Source: Chloroflexota bacterium (GTDB taxonomy: Bacteria; Chloroflexota; Anaerolineae; Anaerolineales; UBA11579). From it: a DNA stretch of 64,000 nucleotides. The notes beneath the pieces are model-generated. The model did no database searches. It was not told the DNA's origin and saw only the letters and a program-made list of their open reading frames with translations. The stretch covers positions 1-64,000 of the forward strand of contig JACPVG010000003.1 of NCBI GenBank assembly GCA_016191875.1. Direction: 5' to 3'. The translations under genes were made by a program, and so were the position numbers. Shown here in pieces: positions 1 through 8,915 of this stretch. How positions within the stretch are numbered: position 1 is the first letter of the stretch; each line of letters begins with the position of its first letter.

Positions 1-65
1 GACGGGATTCGAACCCGTGGATGTCAGCTTGGAAGGCTGATGCCTTACAACTTGGCGACGCCACC
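1..65 (-). tRNA. tRNA-Gly(TCC), 3' end cut by the window edge
   Basis: Read on the minus strand, the 5' acceptor strand GGTGGCG is followed by T8, a three-pair D stem (GCC/GGC), and an anticodon arm TCAGC-CTTCCAA-GCTGA with anticodon TCC. The T arm is ACGGG-TTCGAAT-CCCGT. Only the first base of the 3' acceptor strand lies inside the window, so the last six acceptor bases, the discriminator and any CCA are missing. It would read GGA (and possibly other GGN) glycine codons. Confidence 0.93.
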
Positions 66-225
66 GCGGGGTGTTGCGCGCTTGATTCTAGTGTCCTTGC
101 GGCAGGGGGTCAAGGGCGAGCGCGGGAAAGTGCTGATGTGCTGAAGCGCTGAAGTTTGAACCGCACTTTTGGAGGAAGGATGTTCGAGGCTGCAAGCCTA
201 TAATGGGGACATGGAGGAATTCCAA

Positions 226-1407
226 ATGCGGCGGATGATAGTGCTGATATTTTCGGTTCTTGTTCTGACCGGGTGTGCGAGAGTACAGGCGTCGAAATCA
301 CCATTACCCAGCCCTACTCTCCTTGCGTTTCCTCCAACCTTCACGCCTGCGCCGTCTTCAACAACAACCTCTGTCGTGCCTGCTTCTGCCACTTCCACGC
401 CTACTCCAACCGTTAAGCCAACCTTGTCTGAGCGCCAGTTGATACTGCAACAAACCAGCTTCGCGCGGCAGACAGCATCGCCAACTCTTCGACCTTCCTC
501 AACTCCATATCATTATCCCGAAGTCCTCGCTCTCACGTCCTCACCGACGCCTCCATCGATTCCCAGATTGACGAAACACGAATGGCTAACCGAACCGATT
601 CTGCTCGAATTCGGTATGCAGTGCGGGGATGGGTGTGGCTTCCCAACCGGCCAATTCACTGAACTAGTCCTGTACAACAATGGCCTGCTGGTCCGCGTCG
701 GCGATGGTCTGCAATTTACGCGCCTGACGGAAAGAGAGACATGCAAAGTACTTAACACCATTGACCAGGCTGGATTCTTTGCCTATGAGATGGGCGTCTA
801 CAGGAATCCATTTGATGGGGCTGGTGGCCCTTACTTAACCATCAACAGCTGGAACAGCAGGTCTGATTCATGGCCGGCGCTTCAGGAGTTTGCAGACCCT
901 GAGCAGTTCACCGATTATGCGGAATCATTCGACACCTGTGAGCCCGGCTGGTGCCCCGCGCCGCCAATCATCTCGCCACCGATCCGGGACGTGTACCGCT
1001 TCTTGTCTTCCTTCGATCCAGGCGGCTGGAAGTCGTATATTGCGGACCGATACTATGTGGTCATCCACAAGACCGACAACTATTCTTATGGCGACCCGAT
1101 TCTCGAGTGGCCATCCGCTTTGCCAGTCATCTCTGAGCTCTTTGATGGACGCGCCATTCCAGCGTATTCCTTTATCCTGGAGGGTGAATATGCTCAACTA
1201 TGGCAAGCCGTGGATGTAGAAACTCCTGGTTACGTTCGTTCTGGCGATGAATGGTTCTATGTGAACTCGCAGTTCTTATTCCCTTTCCAGGAGGAACGGG
1301 TTGACCAAATCCTTGGAACACAAGACGCAGAGTTTCTATCAGGGTTTGAAAGCGTCACCCTCTCCTGCAAAGTCACCCATGGCATCTACCCCATCCCCAC
1401 CCCTTAG
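226..1407 (+). CDS. Putative lipoprotein of unknown function
   Basis: I do not recognise this family. The ATG at 226 was chosen because GGAGGAA (214-220) lies just upstream and because it opens a lipoprotein signal: MRRM, a hydrophobic stretch, then the lipobox VLTGC at about residues 13-17. A start at 169 is open in the same frame but would bury the signal peptide. About 100 residues rich in Pro, Ser and Thr follow, a spacer typical of surface lipoproteins. The rest is a globular region of about 270 residues containing paired cysteines such as CGDGC and CEPGWC. It stands alone, divergent from the operon to its right, and is probably anchored on the outer face of the membrane. Confidence 0.75.
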   Translation: MRRMIVLIFSVLVLTGCARVQASKSPLPSPTLLAFPPTFTPAPSSTTTSVVPASATSTPTPTVKPTLSERQLILQQTSFARQTASPTLRPSSTPYHYPEVLALTSSPTPPSIPRLTKHEWLTEPILLEFGMQCGDGCGFPTGQFTELVLYNNGLLVRVGDGLQFTRLTERETCKVLNTIDQAGFFAYEMGVYRNPFDGAGGPYLTINSWNSRSDSWPALQEFADPEQFTDYAESFDTCEPGWCPAPPIISPPIRDVYRFLSSFDPGGWKSYIADRYYVVIHKTDNYSYGDPILEWPSALPVISELFDGRAIPAYSFILEGEYAQLWQAVDVETPGYVRSGDEWFYVNSQFLFPFQEERVDQILGTQDAEFLSGFESVTLSCKVTHGIYPIPTP

Positions 1408-1729
1408 GGTATTCTTCTCAGTTCAAGAAGAGTTGCTGCTTGCTCAAAAAGGGATTTCTCGAAACGATGGATGCAACGAATCGATGCGTAGGGGCGACCT
1501 GCGGAGCCTGCCCTGAGCGCAGCCGAAGGGTCGCCCCTACCCGTGTTGCTCAGCGTTTTTCCGTGTTCATCTGTGGTTATTCCTCTCCACCTTTCACCTT
1601 TTCCCCTTTCGCCTACCCCATCCCCACCCCCTGAGGCTCTCACTCAACAGAATTATCTGTGTTTATCCGTGTTCATCTGTGGTTAATTCCTCTCCACTTT
1701 CCCCTTTCCCCTTTTGCCTCTTCCCCTCT
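1408..1729. repeat. Gene-free spacer with hairpin repeat and ~10-nt word repeats
   Basis: No gene is seen between two convergent genes. A hairpin at about 1489-1543 has arms TAGGGGCGACC and GGTCGCCCCTA around a GC-rich loop; the same core recurs at 22.4, 28.4 and 61.2 kb. Two nearly identical stretches (about 1556-1590 and 1651-1700) are built of roughly 10-nt words of the type TTCATCTGTG and TTATCTGTG. The same word returns at 40490-40530 and 50160-50190. Rows of pyrimidine-rich CTTTCCCC follow each. One of the hairpins may end the lipoprotein transcript. Confidence 0.6.
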
Positions 1730-2839
1730 TCACCAGCCCAATTCTTCCATCTTCTCCGCGATCGCCGCGGCCATGGCGGCGTAGCCGTCCGGGTTGGGGT
1801 GGAAGTCCAGCGGGGCGAGGTACAGGATGGCGTCCTGCGCGGCCAGGCGCAGCGCAGGAGTGAGGTCGAGGAATTCCAGGCCCAACCGGGCGGCGGCCGC
1901 CTCCAGCCGGTCCCGCATTTCCATGCTGGCCGCATCACTGTACACCTGCGGGTAGGCCGGGACGTAGACCAGCAGGGCCGGCACGCCCGCTTCCCGGCAC
2001 AGCCGGGCGAATTCCTCCAGCAGGGCCAGGTAGTTTGCGACAAGCGCCTCGGTCTCCGGGCTGAAGGGGACTTCCAGCACGCGGCCGTCCACGCCCCCGA
2101 AGCGCTCGTCGAAGATTCGAATGTTGGCGGCATGGTCCGCGCCGCCGGGGATGTCGTAGCGGCCGCCCGGCCCGCTCGCGCCTTCCAGGCCGTAGGTGGT
2201 CGTCCCGGCCCGCAGCACGGCGTCCAGCAGCGCCTCGCCGCTGGCGGTGCGCGTCCAGGCCCATTCGGCGGCGGCGGTCTGGGCGTTGCGCCGCGGCAGA
2301 GGCGTAGCCAGCAGGTCCTCCAGGTCGCGGCCCGCCAGGTCGGCGATGTCGTTGGGCGTGAACACCAGCACGACGGCGTCCGGCTCCCAATCGAGCGCGA
2401 CCCGCAGGATGGCCAGCTGCTTGTCCAGCGAGCCGCCCGCGAAGGCCGCGTTCACCACCTCCGCGTCCGGGCGGCCGAGCGCGGCCCGGGTCTGCTCCGG
2501 CAGGGTATCCGGGTTGTCCACGAAATAGCCGTCCACGTGCGAATCGCCGATCATCACGACGCGCGTCACGCCCGGCGGCTTCGGCAAGGCGAGTTCTGCC
2601 CCGCGCAGGCCCAGGCTGTTGGTCTGGATGGTATAGGGGATCGGCCCCCAGGTCATTTGGATGGTGCGGTTCTCGGGGTAGAAGCCGTGGCCGCCGGCGA
2701 ACAGCCCGTTGAAGGTGCCGTACGGCCGGCCGGTGGCCAGCCGCAACACGAGTTCCAGGCCGATAAACAGCCCGGCGGTGAGCAGGGCGGCGCGCGCCAG
2801 GCGCGCCCCGGTCGTCTGCCGCCGCCAGAAGGCTTTCAT
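1730..2839 (-). CDS. SGNH/GDSL-family hydrolase, membrane-anchored
   Basis: An SGNH-fold esterase or acetylhydrolase-type protein of 369 residues. One N-terminal hydrophobic segment (about residues 15-35) should anchor it with the catalytic domain outside. Block I reads VVMIGDSHVDG (nucleophile Ser in GDSH), block II is the Gly of NAAFAGGS, block III is the Asn of FTPNDI, and block V is DFHPNPDGY with the Asp/His pair. The start overlaps the stop of the upstream S9 peptidase gene by 4 nt (ATGA), so the two are translationally coupled. Relatives act on acyl groups of glycans or lipids; the substrate here cannot be told. Confidence 0.85.
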   Translation of the reverse strand: MKAFWRRQTTGARLARAALLTAGLFIGLELVLRLATGRPYGTFNGLFAGGHGFYPENRTIQMTWGPIPYTIQTNSLGLRGAELALPKPPGVTRVVMIGDSHVDGYFVDNPDTLPEQTRAALGRPDAEVVNAAFAGGSLDKQLAILRVALDWEPDAVVLVFTPNDIADLAGRDLEDLLATPLPRRNAQTAAAEWAWTRTASGEALLDAVLRAGTTTYGLEGASGPGGRYDIPGGADHAANIRIFDERFGGVDGRVLEVPFSPETEALVANYLALLEEFARLCREAGVPALLVYVPAYPQVYSDAASMEMRDRLEAAAARLGLEFLDLTPALRLAAQDAILYLAPLDFHPNPDGYAAMAAAIAEKMEELGW

Positions 2840-4665
2840 GCCGGGCCGAGGGCGCGGTCGAAGAATTCCGCCATGCGCCGGTAGAGCCGTATCCGGTTGG
2901 CCGGGCGCACGATGCCGTGGCCCTCGTCCTCGAACACTTCCAGTTCGTAGGGGATGTCGTGCTCGGTCAGCCGCTGCACGACGACGCGCATGTTCTCCGG
3001 CGTGACGTTGGGGTCCTGTCCGCCCTGCACGATCAGCAGCGCGCCCTTGATGTTCTGCACATGGTTGATCGGGCTGCGCTCGGCGTATTTCTCCGGGATC
3101 TCGTCCGGCGCGCCGCCCATCATTTCCACCGAATACGGCCGCAGGTCGGGGCGGGTGGTGTCGTGGTCCACCACCAGGTCGGTCATGCCGCAGATGGGCA
3201 CGGCCGCGGCGATGACCTCCGGCGGCGTGCGGGTGATCTGCCGCCAGGATGAGTAACCGCCGTAGGACGTGCCGGTCACGCCCACCCGCCCCGGCTCGGC
3301 CAGGCCCATCTCGATCAGTTTTCGCGCCCCGGCGGCGATGTCGTCCTGCTCACGACCGCCCCAGCCGTCTTCCTTGATTCTTTCGCGGAACTCCAGCCCG
3401 AAGCCGGTGCTGCCGCGGTAGTTCACGTCCAGCACGTTGAAGCCCTGCGACACCAGATACTGGATCTGCGGGTTGAGGTTGCTCTCGCTGTGGCTGGTGG
3501 GGCCGCCGTGGATGTACAGCACGGCGCGCCGGGGATTCGGTTTCGCCTTATACAGCCAGCCCTGGATCTCCAGCCCGTCCGGCGCAGCCCAGGCGATGCT
3601 TTCCGCCGGGGCCAGGTCGCCGGGCGTGAGGCGGGCGCGCTCCCACATGCCCGTAAGGGAGAAGATGGTGGGTTCGGCGTGCCCGTTGACCATGAAGCGC
3701 ACCAGGTCGGGGGGTCGGTTGGCGGCGTAGTGGATGCCGGTCCACTGGCCGGCAGTGTTCTGGCCCAGCGGCAGCAGGTTGCCGGGAAAACGCGGGAAGG
3801 GCGTCTCCGCCCCGCCGGCCGGGTCGAGCACGAACGGGCGGCGGCTGGCGTTTACGATTTCCTCGACCACCAGCGTCTGGCCGGGGGTAATGCGGAAGTC
3901 CTCGATGGCGCGCGCCGGGTCGTCCAGCAGCCAGCGCGTCTGGCCGGTTTTCAAGTCGTGCAGGCCCAGGCGCGTGTGGGTCTCCGTGTCGGCGGTGAAG
4001 ACGATGGTCGCGTCGTCCAGCCAGCGGGCGGTGGTCTTCAGGTGGTCGCCGTAGTGGAGTAGTTCGCGGTCTTCCCCGCTGGCGAGGTCAATCAGGTGGA
4101 ACTGGCGGCCGGCGGCATGGCGGTCGGCGCGCGGGTAAAGGACGTGCGTGCCGGCCTTGTTGGCCTCCGGGCGGGCGTAGGCGGGTTTGGCCGGGCGGCC
4201 GATGGCCCGGCGCGCGCCGGTTTCCAGGTCGTGCAGGACCATCCAGGTCGGTTCGATGACCGCGCCCTTCTCGAAATCGTAGTTGGCGCCATAGAGCAAC
4301 GTCTTCCCGTCGGCCAGCAACTGCCCGCCGCGGATGTAATAGGGCGGGCGGTCTTCGGTGAGCCGCTGCATCTCGCCGGGCCGTTCGAGGTCGATTCGGT
4401 AGAGCGCCACGCGCTCGTCGCCGTCGTGGTCTTCCTCCACGATGACAGCGCGCGCGTCGGGCGTCCAATCCACCAGCCAGGTGAGTTCAGGCGTCTGCGT
4501 CAGCGCCACCGGCGCGGCCGAGCCGTCGGCGGGCACGGCGTACACGTCGTAATTCGCGCCCACGTTGGCCCACACATAGGCCAGCCAGCGCCGGTCCGGG
4601 CTCAGCCGGGCGAACAGGACGCGCGGCAGGGTCATCAGGGTTTCGAGGAAGTCGGGGGAGGGCAT
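2836..4665 (-). CDS. S9-family prolyl oligopeptidase-like serine peptidase
   Basis: A 609-residue S9 peptidase of the acylaminoacyl-peptidase/DPP type. The first ~350 residues are a beta-propeller with repeated blades. The C-terminal alpha/beta-hydrolase domain has the nucleophile elbow GTSYGGYSS, the Asp of VQGGQDPNVTP and the His of EDEGHGI; the oxyanion-hole region is YIHGGP. The reading frame stays open much further upstream, but that part is antisense to the sigma factor gene. The ATG at 4665 (MPSPDFLETL) gives the normal family N-terminus, and TACAAT ends 6 nt before it, suggesting a leaderless message. It is first gene of an operon with the SGNH hydrolase. No signal peptide is seen, so it is probably cytoplasmic. 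Confidence 0.9.
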   Translation of the reverse strand: MPSPDFLETLMTLPRVLFARLSPDRRWLAYVWANVGANYDVYAVPADGSAAPVALTQTPELTWLVDWTPDARAVIVEEDHDGDERVALYRIDLERPGEMQRLTEDRPPYYIRGGQLLADGKTLLYGANYDFEKGAVIEPTWMVLHDLETGARRAIGRPAKPAYARPEANKAGTHVLYPRADRHAAGRQFHLIDLASGEDRELLHYGDHLKTTARWLDDATIVFTADTETHTRLGLHDLKTGQTRWLLDDPARAIEDFRITPGQTLVVEEIVNASRRPFVLDPAGGAETPFPRFPGNLLPLGQNTAGQWTGIHYAANRPPDLVRFMVNGHAEPTIFSLTGMWERARLTPGDLAPAESIAWAAPDGLEIQGWLYKAKPNPRRAVLYIHGGPTSHSESNLNPQIQYLVSQGFNVLDVNYRGSTGFGLEFRERIKEDGWGGREQDDIAAGARKLIEMGLAEPGRVGVTGTSYGGYSSWRQITRTPPEVIAAAVPICGMTDLVVDHDTTRPDLRPYSVEMMGGAPDEIPEKYAERSPINHVQNIKGALLIVQGGQDPNVTPENMRVVVQRLTEHDIPYELEVFEDEGHGIVRPANRIRLYRRMAEFFDRALGPA

Positions 4666-4671
4666 GAAGGA

Positions 4672-4677
4672 ATTGTA
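4672..4677 (-). promoter_or_regulatory. -10 box (TACAAT) giving a leaderless start
   Basis: TACAAT on the minus strand ends 6 nt before the S9 peptidase ATG. No good -35 is visible, because the position falls in the neighbouring palindrome. Confidence 0.45.
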
Positions 4678-4687
4678 ATCGAGGGCA

Positions 4688-4718
4688 GACCCCAAAGGTC
4701 TTCGAGACCTTTGGGGTC
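4688..4718. terminator. Perfect 13-bp palindrome (GACCCCAAAGGTC family)
   Basis: Arms 4688-4700 and 4706-4718 are perfectly complementary around the loop TTCGA, and five T follow on the plus strand. It looks like an intrinsic terminator, but it sits between two divergent genes where nothing upstream on the plus strand needs ending. It may act as an insulator or be a mobile palindromic repeat. Related copies are at 6239-6270 and 15741-15775. Confidence 0.6.
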
Positions 4719-4751
4719 TTTTTGTGATACTTTCAAGGCAGGGACGAATTA

Positions 4752-5279
4752 ATGGATGAGATGCGCGCACACAGCAACGGCCACCACGAGCCGGTGGATT
4801 GGGACCTGGCCTACCGCGACCTGCTGCCGAGGGTGTTCCACTACTTCGCCTACCGGCTGGGCGACGCCGACCTCGCCGAAGACCTCGCCGCCGCCACCTT
4901 CGAGAGGGCCTGGCGCGGGCGGGGCCGCTACCGGCAGGACCTGGGCGGCTTCGAGGCCTGGCTGTTCGGCATCGCCCGCCGGGTACGCGCCGACCACCAC
5001 CGCCGCGCCCGCCCAATTGCCCCGCTGGAGGATGCGGAACGCCTGCCGGGCAGCGAAACGCCGGAAGCCGCCAGCCAGCGAACCGAAGACTTCCGGCAGC
5101 TGGCCGACCTGCTGGCCGGGCTGGAAGAGCGTGAACGCGACCTGGTTGCCCTCAAGTACGGAGCCGGGCTGACCAACCGCCGTATCGCCGCCCTCACCGG
5201 CCTGAGCGAGAGCAACGTCGGCACGATTCTGCACCGGGTCGTGACCAAACTGCGAACCGAATGGGAGCCAACGCCATGA
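4752..5279 (+). CDS. ECF-type RNA polymerase sigma factor
   Basis: A sigma-70 family factor of 175 residues. Region 2 (about residues 20-85) contains the run from FHYFAYRLGDADLAEDL through the core-binding FEAWLFGIAR. Region 4 (about residues 115-170) ends in a helix-turn-helix, TNRRIAALTGLSESNVGTIL. The short linker and absence of regions 1 and 3 fit the ECF group. The stop overlaps the next gene's ATG (ATGA), and that gene encodes a membrane protein, as expected of a sigma/anti-sigma pair. The signal sensed is unknown. Confidence 0.9.
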   Translation: MDEMRAHSNGHHEPVDWDLAYRDLLPRVFHYFAYRLGDADLAEDLAAATFERAWRGRGRYRQDLGGFEAWLFGIARRVRADHHRRARPIAPLEDAERLPGSETPEAASQRTEDFRQLADLLAGLEERERDLVALKYGAGLTNRRIAALTGLSESNVGTILHRVVTKLRTEWEPTP

Positions 5280-6214
5280 ACGATGAATTCCTGATGAACG
5301 CCAGACCCGCTGTGCGGCCGGAGTTCGCCGCCGGGCTGTACCAGCGGCTGAACCAGCCCACCCGCCTGGAACGCGCCAACGCCTTCCTGCGCACGCGTCG
5401 CGGCCTGGCGACGGCATTGGCCGCCCTGCTCCTGCTGGCGGCCTGCGCCCAGCAGGTCCTCTCGCTGGACTACCACCTGGCCGCCGAACTGGACGGCATC
5501 GCCGTCTATGAAATGAACTACCGCATCGTGCGTCTGCCCGACCGGGACTACTCGATGATCAACGACTGGCAGGCGACGACCGCGGAATGGCAACCGCTGG
5601 GCGCGGCAACCACGCTGGGCGAAGCGCCCTACGTGTTGACGCTTCCTATCAACCTCCCCGCCGGATTTGGAGAACCGGAAGCGATGACGCAGCATCCGCT
5701 CTGGATGGACCAGGACCAGCCGTTAACGCACGTCCTGCGCTGGCGGACGGAAAGCGGCGGCTCGGCCATTTATCTGGAGGTCGCCAGCCGCAAAAGGGAA
5801 CCCGTGTTCCTGAGCATCGGCTCCGCCGGCCACACAGAGGACGACCTGGCGACCCCGCCGGCCGGAGTCCGGACATTCGCTCTCGAAGCCTTGACCGGAG
5901 AGTTCCAACCTCTCAAGTTGGATGTCGCGCCGGAAAAGTGGGAGGAGATCGAAGTGAACGGACGGCCCGCCGTGTTGGTGCGCGGCGACTGGAGCCTGCC
6001 CGAATCCACGCTCATGCAACTGGTGCTGATGCAGGACAACTGGATTCTGCCGCCCGCCGAAGACGACCAGCCGCGCGCCGAAAAGATCTACTGGGAAGAC
6101 ACGCTCGGTCTGCACCTGTATTGGGCGGACGGCAACTACATCTTCCACCTCGCCGCCTACAGCGTAACCCTCCAGCCCGAAGACCTCATCGCCATCGCCG
6201 AATCCATCCATTGA
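5276..6214 (+). CDS. Membrane-anchored anti-sigma-like protein
   Basis: The ATG at 5276 overlaps the sigma factor stop, and GGGAG (5263-5267) lies at proper distance; an in-frame ATG at 5261 is less likely. The product is 312 residues. A ~40-residue basic cytosolic segment comes first, then one membrane helix (about residues 44-62, LATALAALLLLAACAQQVLS), then about 250 extracytoplasmic residues. The outer part resembles the DUF4367 type of domain often fused to anti-sigma anchors. No zinc-finger HxxxCxxC motif is seen at the N-terminus, so the anti-sigma role rests on position and topology alone. Confidence 0.65.
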   Translation: MNDEFLMNARPAVRPEFAAGLYQRLNQPTRLERANAFLRTRRGLATALAALLLLAACAQQVLSLDYHLAAELDGIAVYEMNYRIVRLPDRDYSMINDWQATTAEWQPLGAATTLGEAPYVLTLPINLPAGFGEPEAMTQHPLWMDQDQPLTHVLRWRTESGGSAIYLEVASRKREPVFLSIGSAGHTEDDLATPPAGVRTFALEALTGEFQPLKLDVAPEKWEEIEVNGRPAVLVRGDWSLPESTLMQLVLMQDNWILPPAEDDQPRAEKIYWEDTLGLHLYWADGNYIFHLAAYSVTLQPEDLIAIAESIH

Positions 6215-6238
6215 TGTCTGTAGGGGCACGGCATTCAG

Positions 6239-6270
6239 CCCCCAAAGGTTTCCAAAACCTTTGGAGTCTT
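6239..6270 (+). terminator. Likely terminator, CCCAAAGGTTT palindrome
   Basis: CCCAAAGGTTT and AAACCTTTGGAG form a near-perfect hairpin followed by TCTTCTTCTTT, 25 nt after the anti-sigma-like gene. It belongs to the same palindrome family as 4688-4718 and 15741-15775. Confidence 0.6.
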
Positions 6271-6326
6271 CTTCTTTACTTTGCGCTCTTAGCGAGGCTG
6301 GTATCATCGCCCGCTTTGCGTGAGAT

Positions 6327-6355
6327 TGGTTTTCTTATCGCTGGCGCGGTAGAAT
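6327..6355 (+). promoter_or_regulatory. Promoter of lipA, leaderless
   Basis: TTGGTT (6327-6332), 17 nt, then TAGAAT (6350-6355). The lipA ATG begins 6 nt later, so transcription should start at or next to the start codon. No Shine-Dalgarno sequence is present. Confidence 0.55.
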
Positions 6356-6361
6356 ACCCGC

Positions 6362-7318
6362 ATGGCAAACGCACCCACTCGCGACCGCATCCGTCTGGAC
6401 GAGGTCGATACCACCCCCAAACGCCGCCCGGACTGGATTCGGGTCAAGGCCCCCGTCGGCGAGACCTACGAAAACCTCAAGACGCTGATGCGCAGCAAGG
6501 AGCTGCACACCGTCTGTGAAGAGGCCATGTGCCCCAACATCGGCGAGTGCTGGGGCAGCGGCACGGCCACCTTCCTCATGCTCGGCGACGTGTGCACCCG
6601 CACCTGCGGCTTTTGCGACATCAAGCACGGCCTGCCCAACCTGATGGACTGGCTGGAGCCCCAGCGCGTGGCCCAGGCGGTGGCCAACATGAAACTGCGC
6701 CACGCCGTCATCACCGGCATCAACCGCGACGAACGCCGCGACGGCGGCGCGCCGATCTTCGCCCTGGTCATCCGCAAGATCCGCGAAATGCAGCCCGGCT
6801 GCTCCATCGAAGTCCTCATCCCGGATTTCAAAGGCAGCATTGAAGCCCTGCAAATCGTGATGGCCGCCCGGCCTGAGATCCTCAATCACAACGTCGAGAC
6901 CGTGCCGCGCCTGTTCAAGCAGGTGCAGCCGCAGGATAACTACGAATGGGCGAAGGCCACCCTCTCCAACGCCAGGAAACTGGACCCCGACGTGCTGACC
7001 AAGAGCGGCATCATGCTCGGTTTGGGCGAAACGCTCGACGAAGTGAAGCGCGTGATGGACGACCAGCGCGAGTGGGGCGTGGACATCCTCACCCTCGGCC
7101 AATACCTCCAGCCCAGCAAGAAGCATTTGCCGATTGACCGCTACGTCACCCCGGACGAATTCGCCGAACTGAAAGAGTACGGCCTGTCCATCGGCTTCCA
7201 GTGGGTGGAAAGCGGCCCGCTCGTGCGCTCCTCCTACCATGCCGCCGAGCAGGTGCGCGCCCTCAGCGTCGTCCACCGCAAGTTGTATGGGGAGCAGCAG
7301 GCGGTAAGTAGCCGATAG
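6362..7318 (+). CDS. lipA: Lipoyl synthase
   Basis: Radical-SAM enzyme inserting two sulfurs into protein-bound octanoyl groups to make lipoyl cofactors of 2-oxoacid dehydrogenases and the glycine cleavage system. The 318 residues show all family signatures: auxiliary cluster cysteines C52, C57 and C63 in [13 protein letters not shown], the radical-SAM motif CTRTCGFC at residues 78-85, and the C-terminal RSSYHA whose Ser ligates the auxiliary cluster. Length is normal. No lipB lies next to it. It appears to be a single leaderless transcript ending at the terminator at 7347-7369. The last codons already lie in a 7-nt repeat array. Confidence 0.97.
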   Translation: MANAPTRDRIRLDEVDTTPKRRPDWIRVKAPVGETYENLKTLMRSKELHTVCEEAMCPNIGECWGSGTATFLMLGDVCTRTCGFCDIKHGLPNLMDWLEPQRVAQAVANMKLRHAVITGINRDERRDGGAPIFALVIRKIREMQPGCSIEVLIPDFKGSIEALQIVMAARPEILNHNVETVPRLFKQVQPQDNYEWAKATLSNARKLDPDVLTKSGIMLGLGETLDEVKRVMDDQREWGVDILTLGQYLQPSKKHLPIDRYVTPDEFAELKEYGLSIGFQWVESGPLVRSSYHAAEQVRALSVVHRKLYGEQQAVSSR

Positions 7319-7345
7319 CAGGAAGCAGATAACAGGCAGCGAACA
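7297..7345. repeat. Degenerate heptamer array
   Basis: Seven consecutive 7-mers (GCAGGCG, GTAAGTA, GCCGATA, GCAGGAA, GCAGATA, ACAGGCA, GCGAACA) start inside the end of lipA and run to the terminator. The reverse complements of several (TATCTGC, TGCCTGC-like) make up the array at 26262-26317. Confidence 0.5.
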
Positions 7346-7346
7346 G

Positions 7347-7369
7347 AGACCGGCGCGCGCCGGTCTTTT
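7347..7369 (+). terminator. Intrinsic terminator of lipA
   Basis: AGACCGGCG and CGCCGGTCT form a GC-rich hairpin (7347-7366) followed at once by TTTT. Confidence 0.8.
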
Positions 7370-7518
7370 GATTTCCGGAAACTGGCTATGCGCAGTCTGC
7401 GATGTTCCTCCTTTCGTAGTACCCCCCGGCCCATAATGACCGGCCGTGCTCGCTCGTTGTCCGGGTTGGAGTGGGTGCAATAACAGAAAGCGCCTCCCCA
7501 CCCAGAAAGGAGCAACCG

Positions 7519-7854
7519 ATGGGCGCAAAACCGAAAGCGGGCAAGAACAGCGGCAACCGCCGGGCAGGCCTGATCCTCCTCGGAATCCTAGCCGTCGGCG
7601 CGCTGGCGCTGGTGGGCCTGGCCGCGTTGGCCGGGACCCAGACCGACGCCGCCTCCACGCAGGGCGATGACATGGCCGCCGCCAACACGGCCGGCGATGT
7701 GAACGTCTCCGCCGCAGAGCGGGCCGGAGTGGCCCAGGCCGAAGACGGCCCGGCCGCCGGCATTGCCGGCGCGGGGCAGGAAGGCGGCGCGCTGGCCGCG
7801 CTGCTGGCCCCCATCCAGCAGTTGCTGGCGCAACTGGCCGCCGCTTTCCAATAG
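7519..7854 (+). CDS. Small single-pass membrane protein
   Basis: Family not recognised. The ATG at 7519 has AGGAG at spacing 8; an upstream in-frame ATG at 7471 lacks this. The product is 111 residues. It has a basic N-terminus (KPKAGKNSGNRR), one membrane helix (about residues 15-35), and an acidic, Ala/Gly-rich outer segment. A last amphipathic helix is rich in Leu and Gln (ALLAPIQQLLAQLAAAF). It has the same topology as the next gene at 8027 and might be its partner. Confidence 0.65.
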   Translation: MGAKPKAGKNSGNRRAGLILLGILAVGALALVGLAALAGTQTDAASTQGDDMAAANTAGDVNVSAAERAGVAQAEDGPAAGIAGAGQEGGALAALLAPIQQLLAQLAAAFQ

Positions 7855-7876
7855 GCGGGCTGGCCCAGCCAGCCGG

Positions 7877-7910
7877 AGCGCCCGGCCCTCGCCTGGAGCC
7901 GGGCGCTTTC
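7877..7910 (+). terminator. Probable terminator hairpin
   Basis: AGCGCCCGGC (7877-7886) pairs with GCCGGGCGCT (7898-7907), followed by a short TTC. The T-run is weak, so termination may be partial. Confidence 0.45.
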
Positions 7911-8026
7911 GATTCCGTAAGGCCGCGGCGTAATACTCCCCCCACCCCCATCGTTGTCAATCTTCAGCCAGCCGGAAGGCAGGCAGATTCCAATTAACGG
8001 TTTCGTTTCGAGGAAGGAGCCTTGCA

Positions 8027-8818
8027 ATGGCAGTTGATACCCAACCCCGACCCAAGGACAATCGCGGCTTACTGATTGGCGCGGCCGTGCTGGCCGGCGT
8101 GGCCCTGCTGGTGGTGGCGCTCATCATGGTCTGGAACGCCATGGGCGGCCTGGCCGTGGTGGCCGGCGGCGTTTCGGATGCCGCCGGGCGCGTGGCCGAA
8201 GGCGCCCAGGGCGCCCAGCAGACGTTCAGCCTGGGCGGCAACGACATCCTGGCCCCCAACCAGTTCGTGCGCGTCCAGGCCGACTACGTGCTGCAACCCG
8301 GCGACCTTTCGGCCAACTATTACCTGCCCGCCGGTGAGACCGGCCGGGTGAGCAACAACGAACTGATCGGCGCGATGGGCCAGCTGGACGGCAAACGCTA
8401 CGTGCTGGCCACCGGCCGCGTGGACGGCTGGGAAACCCGCCTCAAACGCTCTTCCAGCAACGTCATCGCCCCGGCCGGCTGGTACAGCACGGTGGACGTG
8501 TTCGAGTCGAATGACGGCGCAGCGACGGCCCTCAGCCCGGAATGGTTCTGGGCTTACACTGACCCGGACCGCACCCCCGGCGAATGGCTGAAGGACGGCT
8601 GCGATCTGGGCCACGAATGCCTGATGTTCCTGACCGATAAATTCGACCCGGCCACCGGGCTGACCACCCTCACCTACCACGTGGCCTTCCGCTACCACAA
8701 TGTGGTGGTATGGGTCGCCGGTCACGGCCTGGATGTGGACATCACGCCGGACGATGTGCTGGCCGCGGCCCAGACCATTTTGGACCGCCTGGCCGAGCAA
8801 CCGCTGACAAGCGAGTAG
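8027..8818 (+). CDS. Single-pass membrane protein, unknown function
   Basis: 263 residues. A GAGGAAGGAG ribosome-binding site precedes the ATG. A short cytosolic N-terminus leads to one membrane helix (about residues 15-37, LLIGAAVLAGVALLVVALIM). The rest should lie outside: a linker, then a globular domain rich in Trp and Tyr with a CDLGHEC pair of cysteines near residue 190. No catalytic motif is recognised. It follows the small membrane protein in the same direction and ends at a strong terminator. Confidence 0.7.
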   Translation: MAVDTQPRPKDNRGLLIGAAVLAGVALLVVALIMVWNAMGGLAVVAGGVSDAAGRVAEGAQGAQQTFSLGGNDILAPNQFVRVQADYVLQPGDLSANYYLPAGETGRVSNNELIGAMGQLDGKRYVLATGRVDGWETRLKRSSSNVIAPAGWYSTVDVFESNDGAATALSPEWFWAYTDPDRTPGEWLKDGCDLGHECLMFLTDKFDPATGLTTLTYHVAFRYHNVVVWVAGHGLDVDITPDDVLAAAQTILDRLAEQPLTSE

Positions 8819-8846
8819 CGACAACCGCAAGAAAACTGAATAAAGA

Positions 8847-8884
8847 GACCTCCGATTTCGTCAGGGAATCGGAGGTCTTTGTTT
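8847..8884 (+). terminator. Intrinsic terminator
   Basis: An 11-bp perfect stem (8847-8857 with 8867-8877, GACCTCCGATT type) with a 9-nt loop, followed by TTTGTTTT. It ends the 8027 gene and lies tail to tail with the minus-strand gene ending at 8916. Confidence 0.85.
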
Positions 8885-8915
8885 TCGATGCCGCGCCCGG
8901 CAGACCGCTGCCCGA

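Noticed and set aside
4666-5016. In-frame 5' extension of the S9 peptidase (~117 residues, Arg/Gly/Pro-rich)
   Set aside because: It is antisense to the sigma factor gene, has low-complexity composition, and runs through the 4688-4718 palindrome; the family N-terminus starts at 4665.
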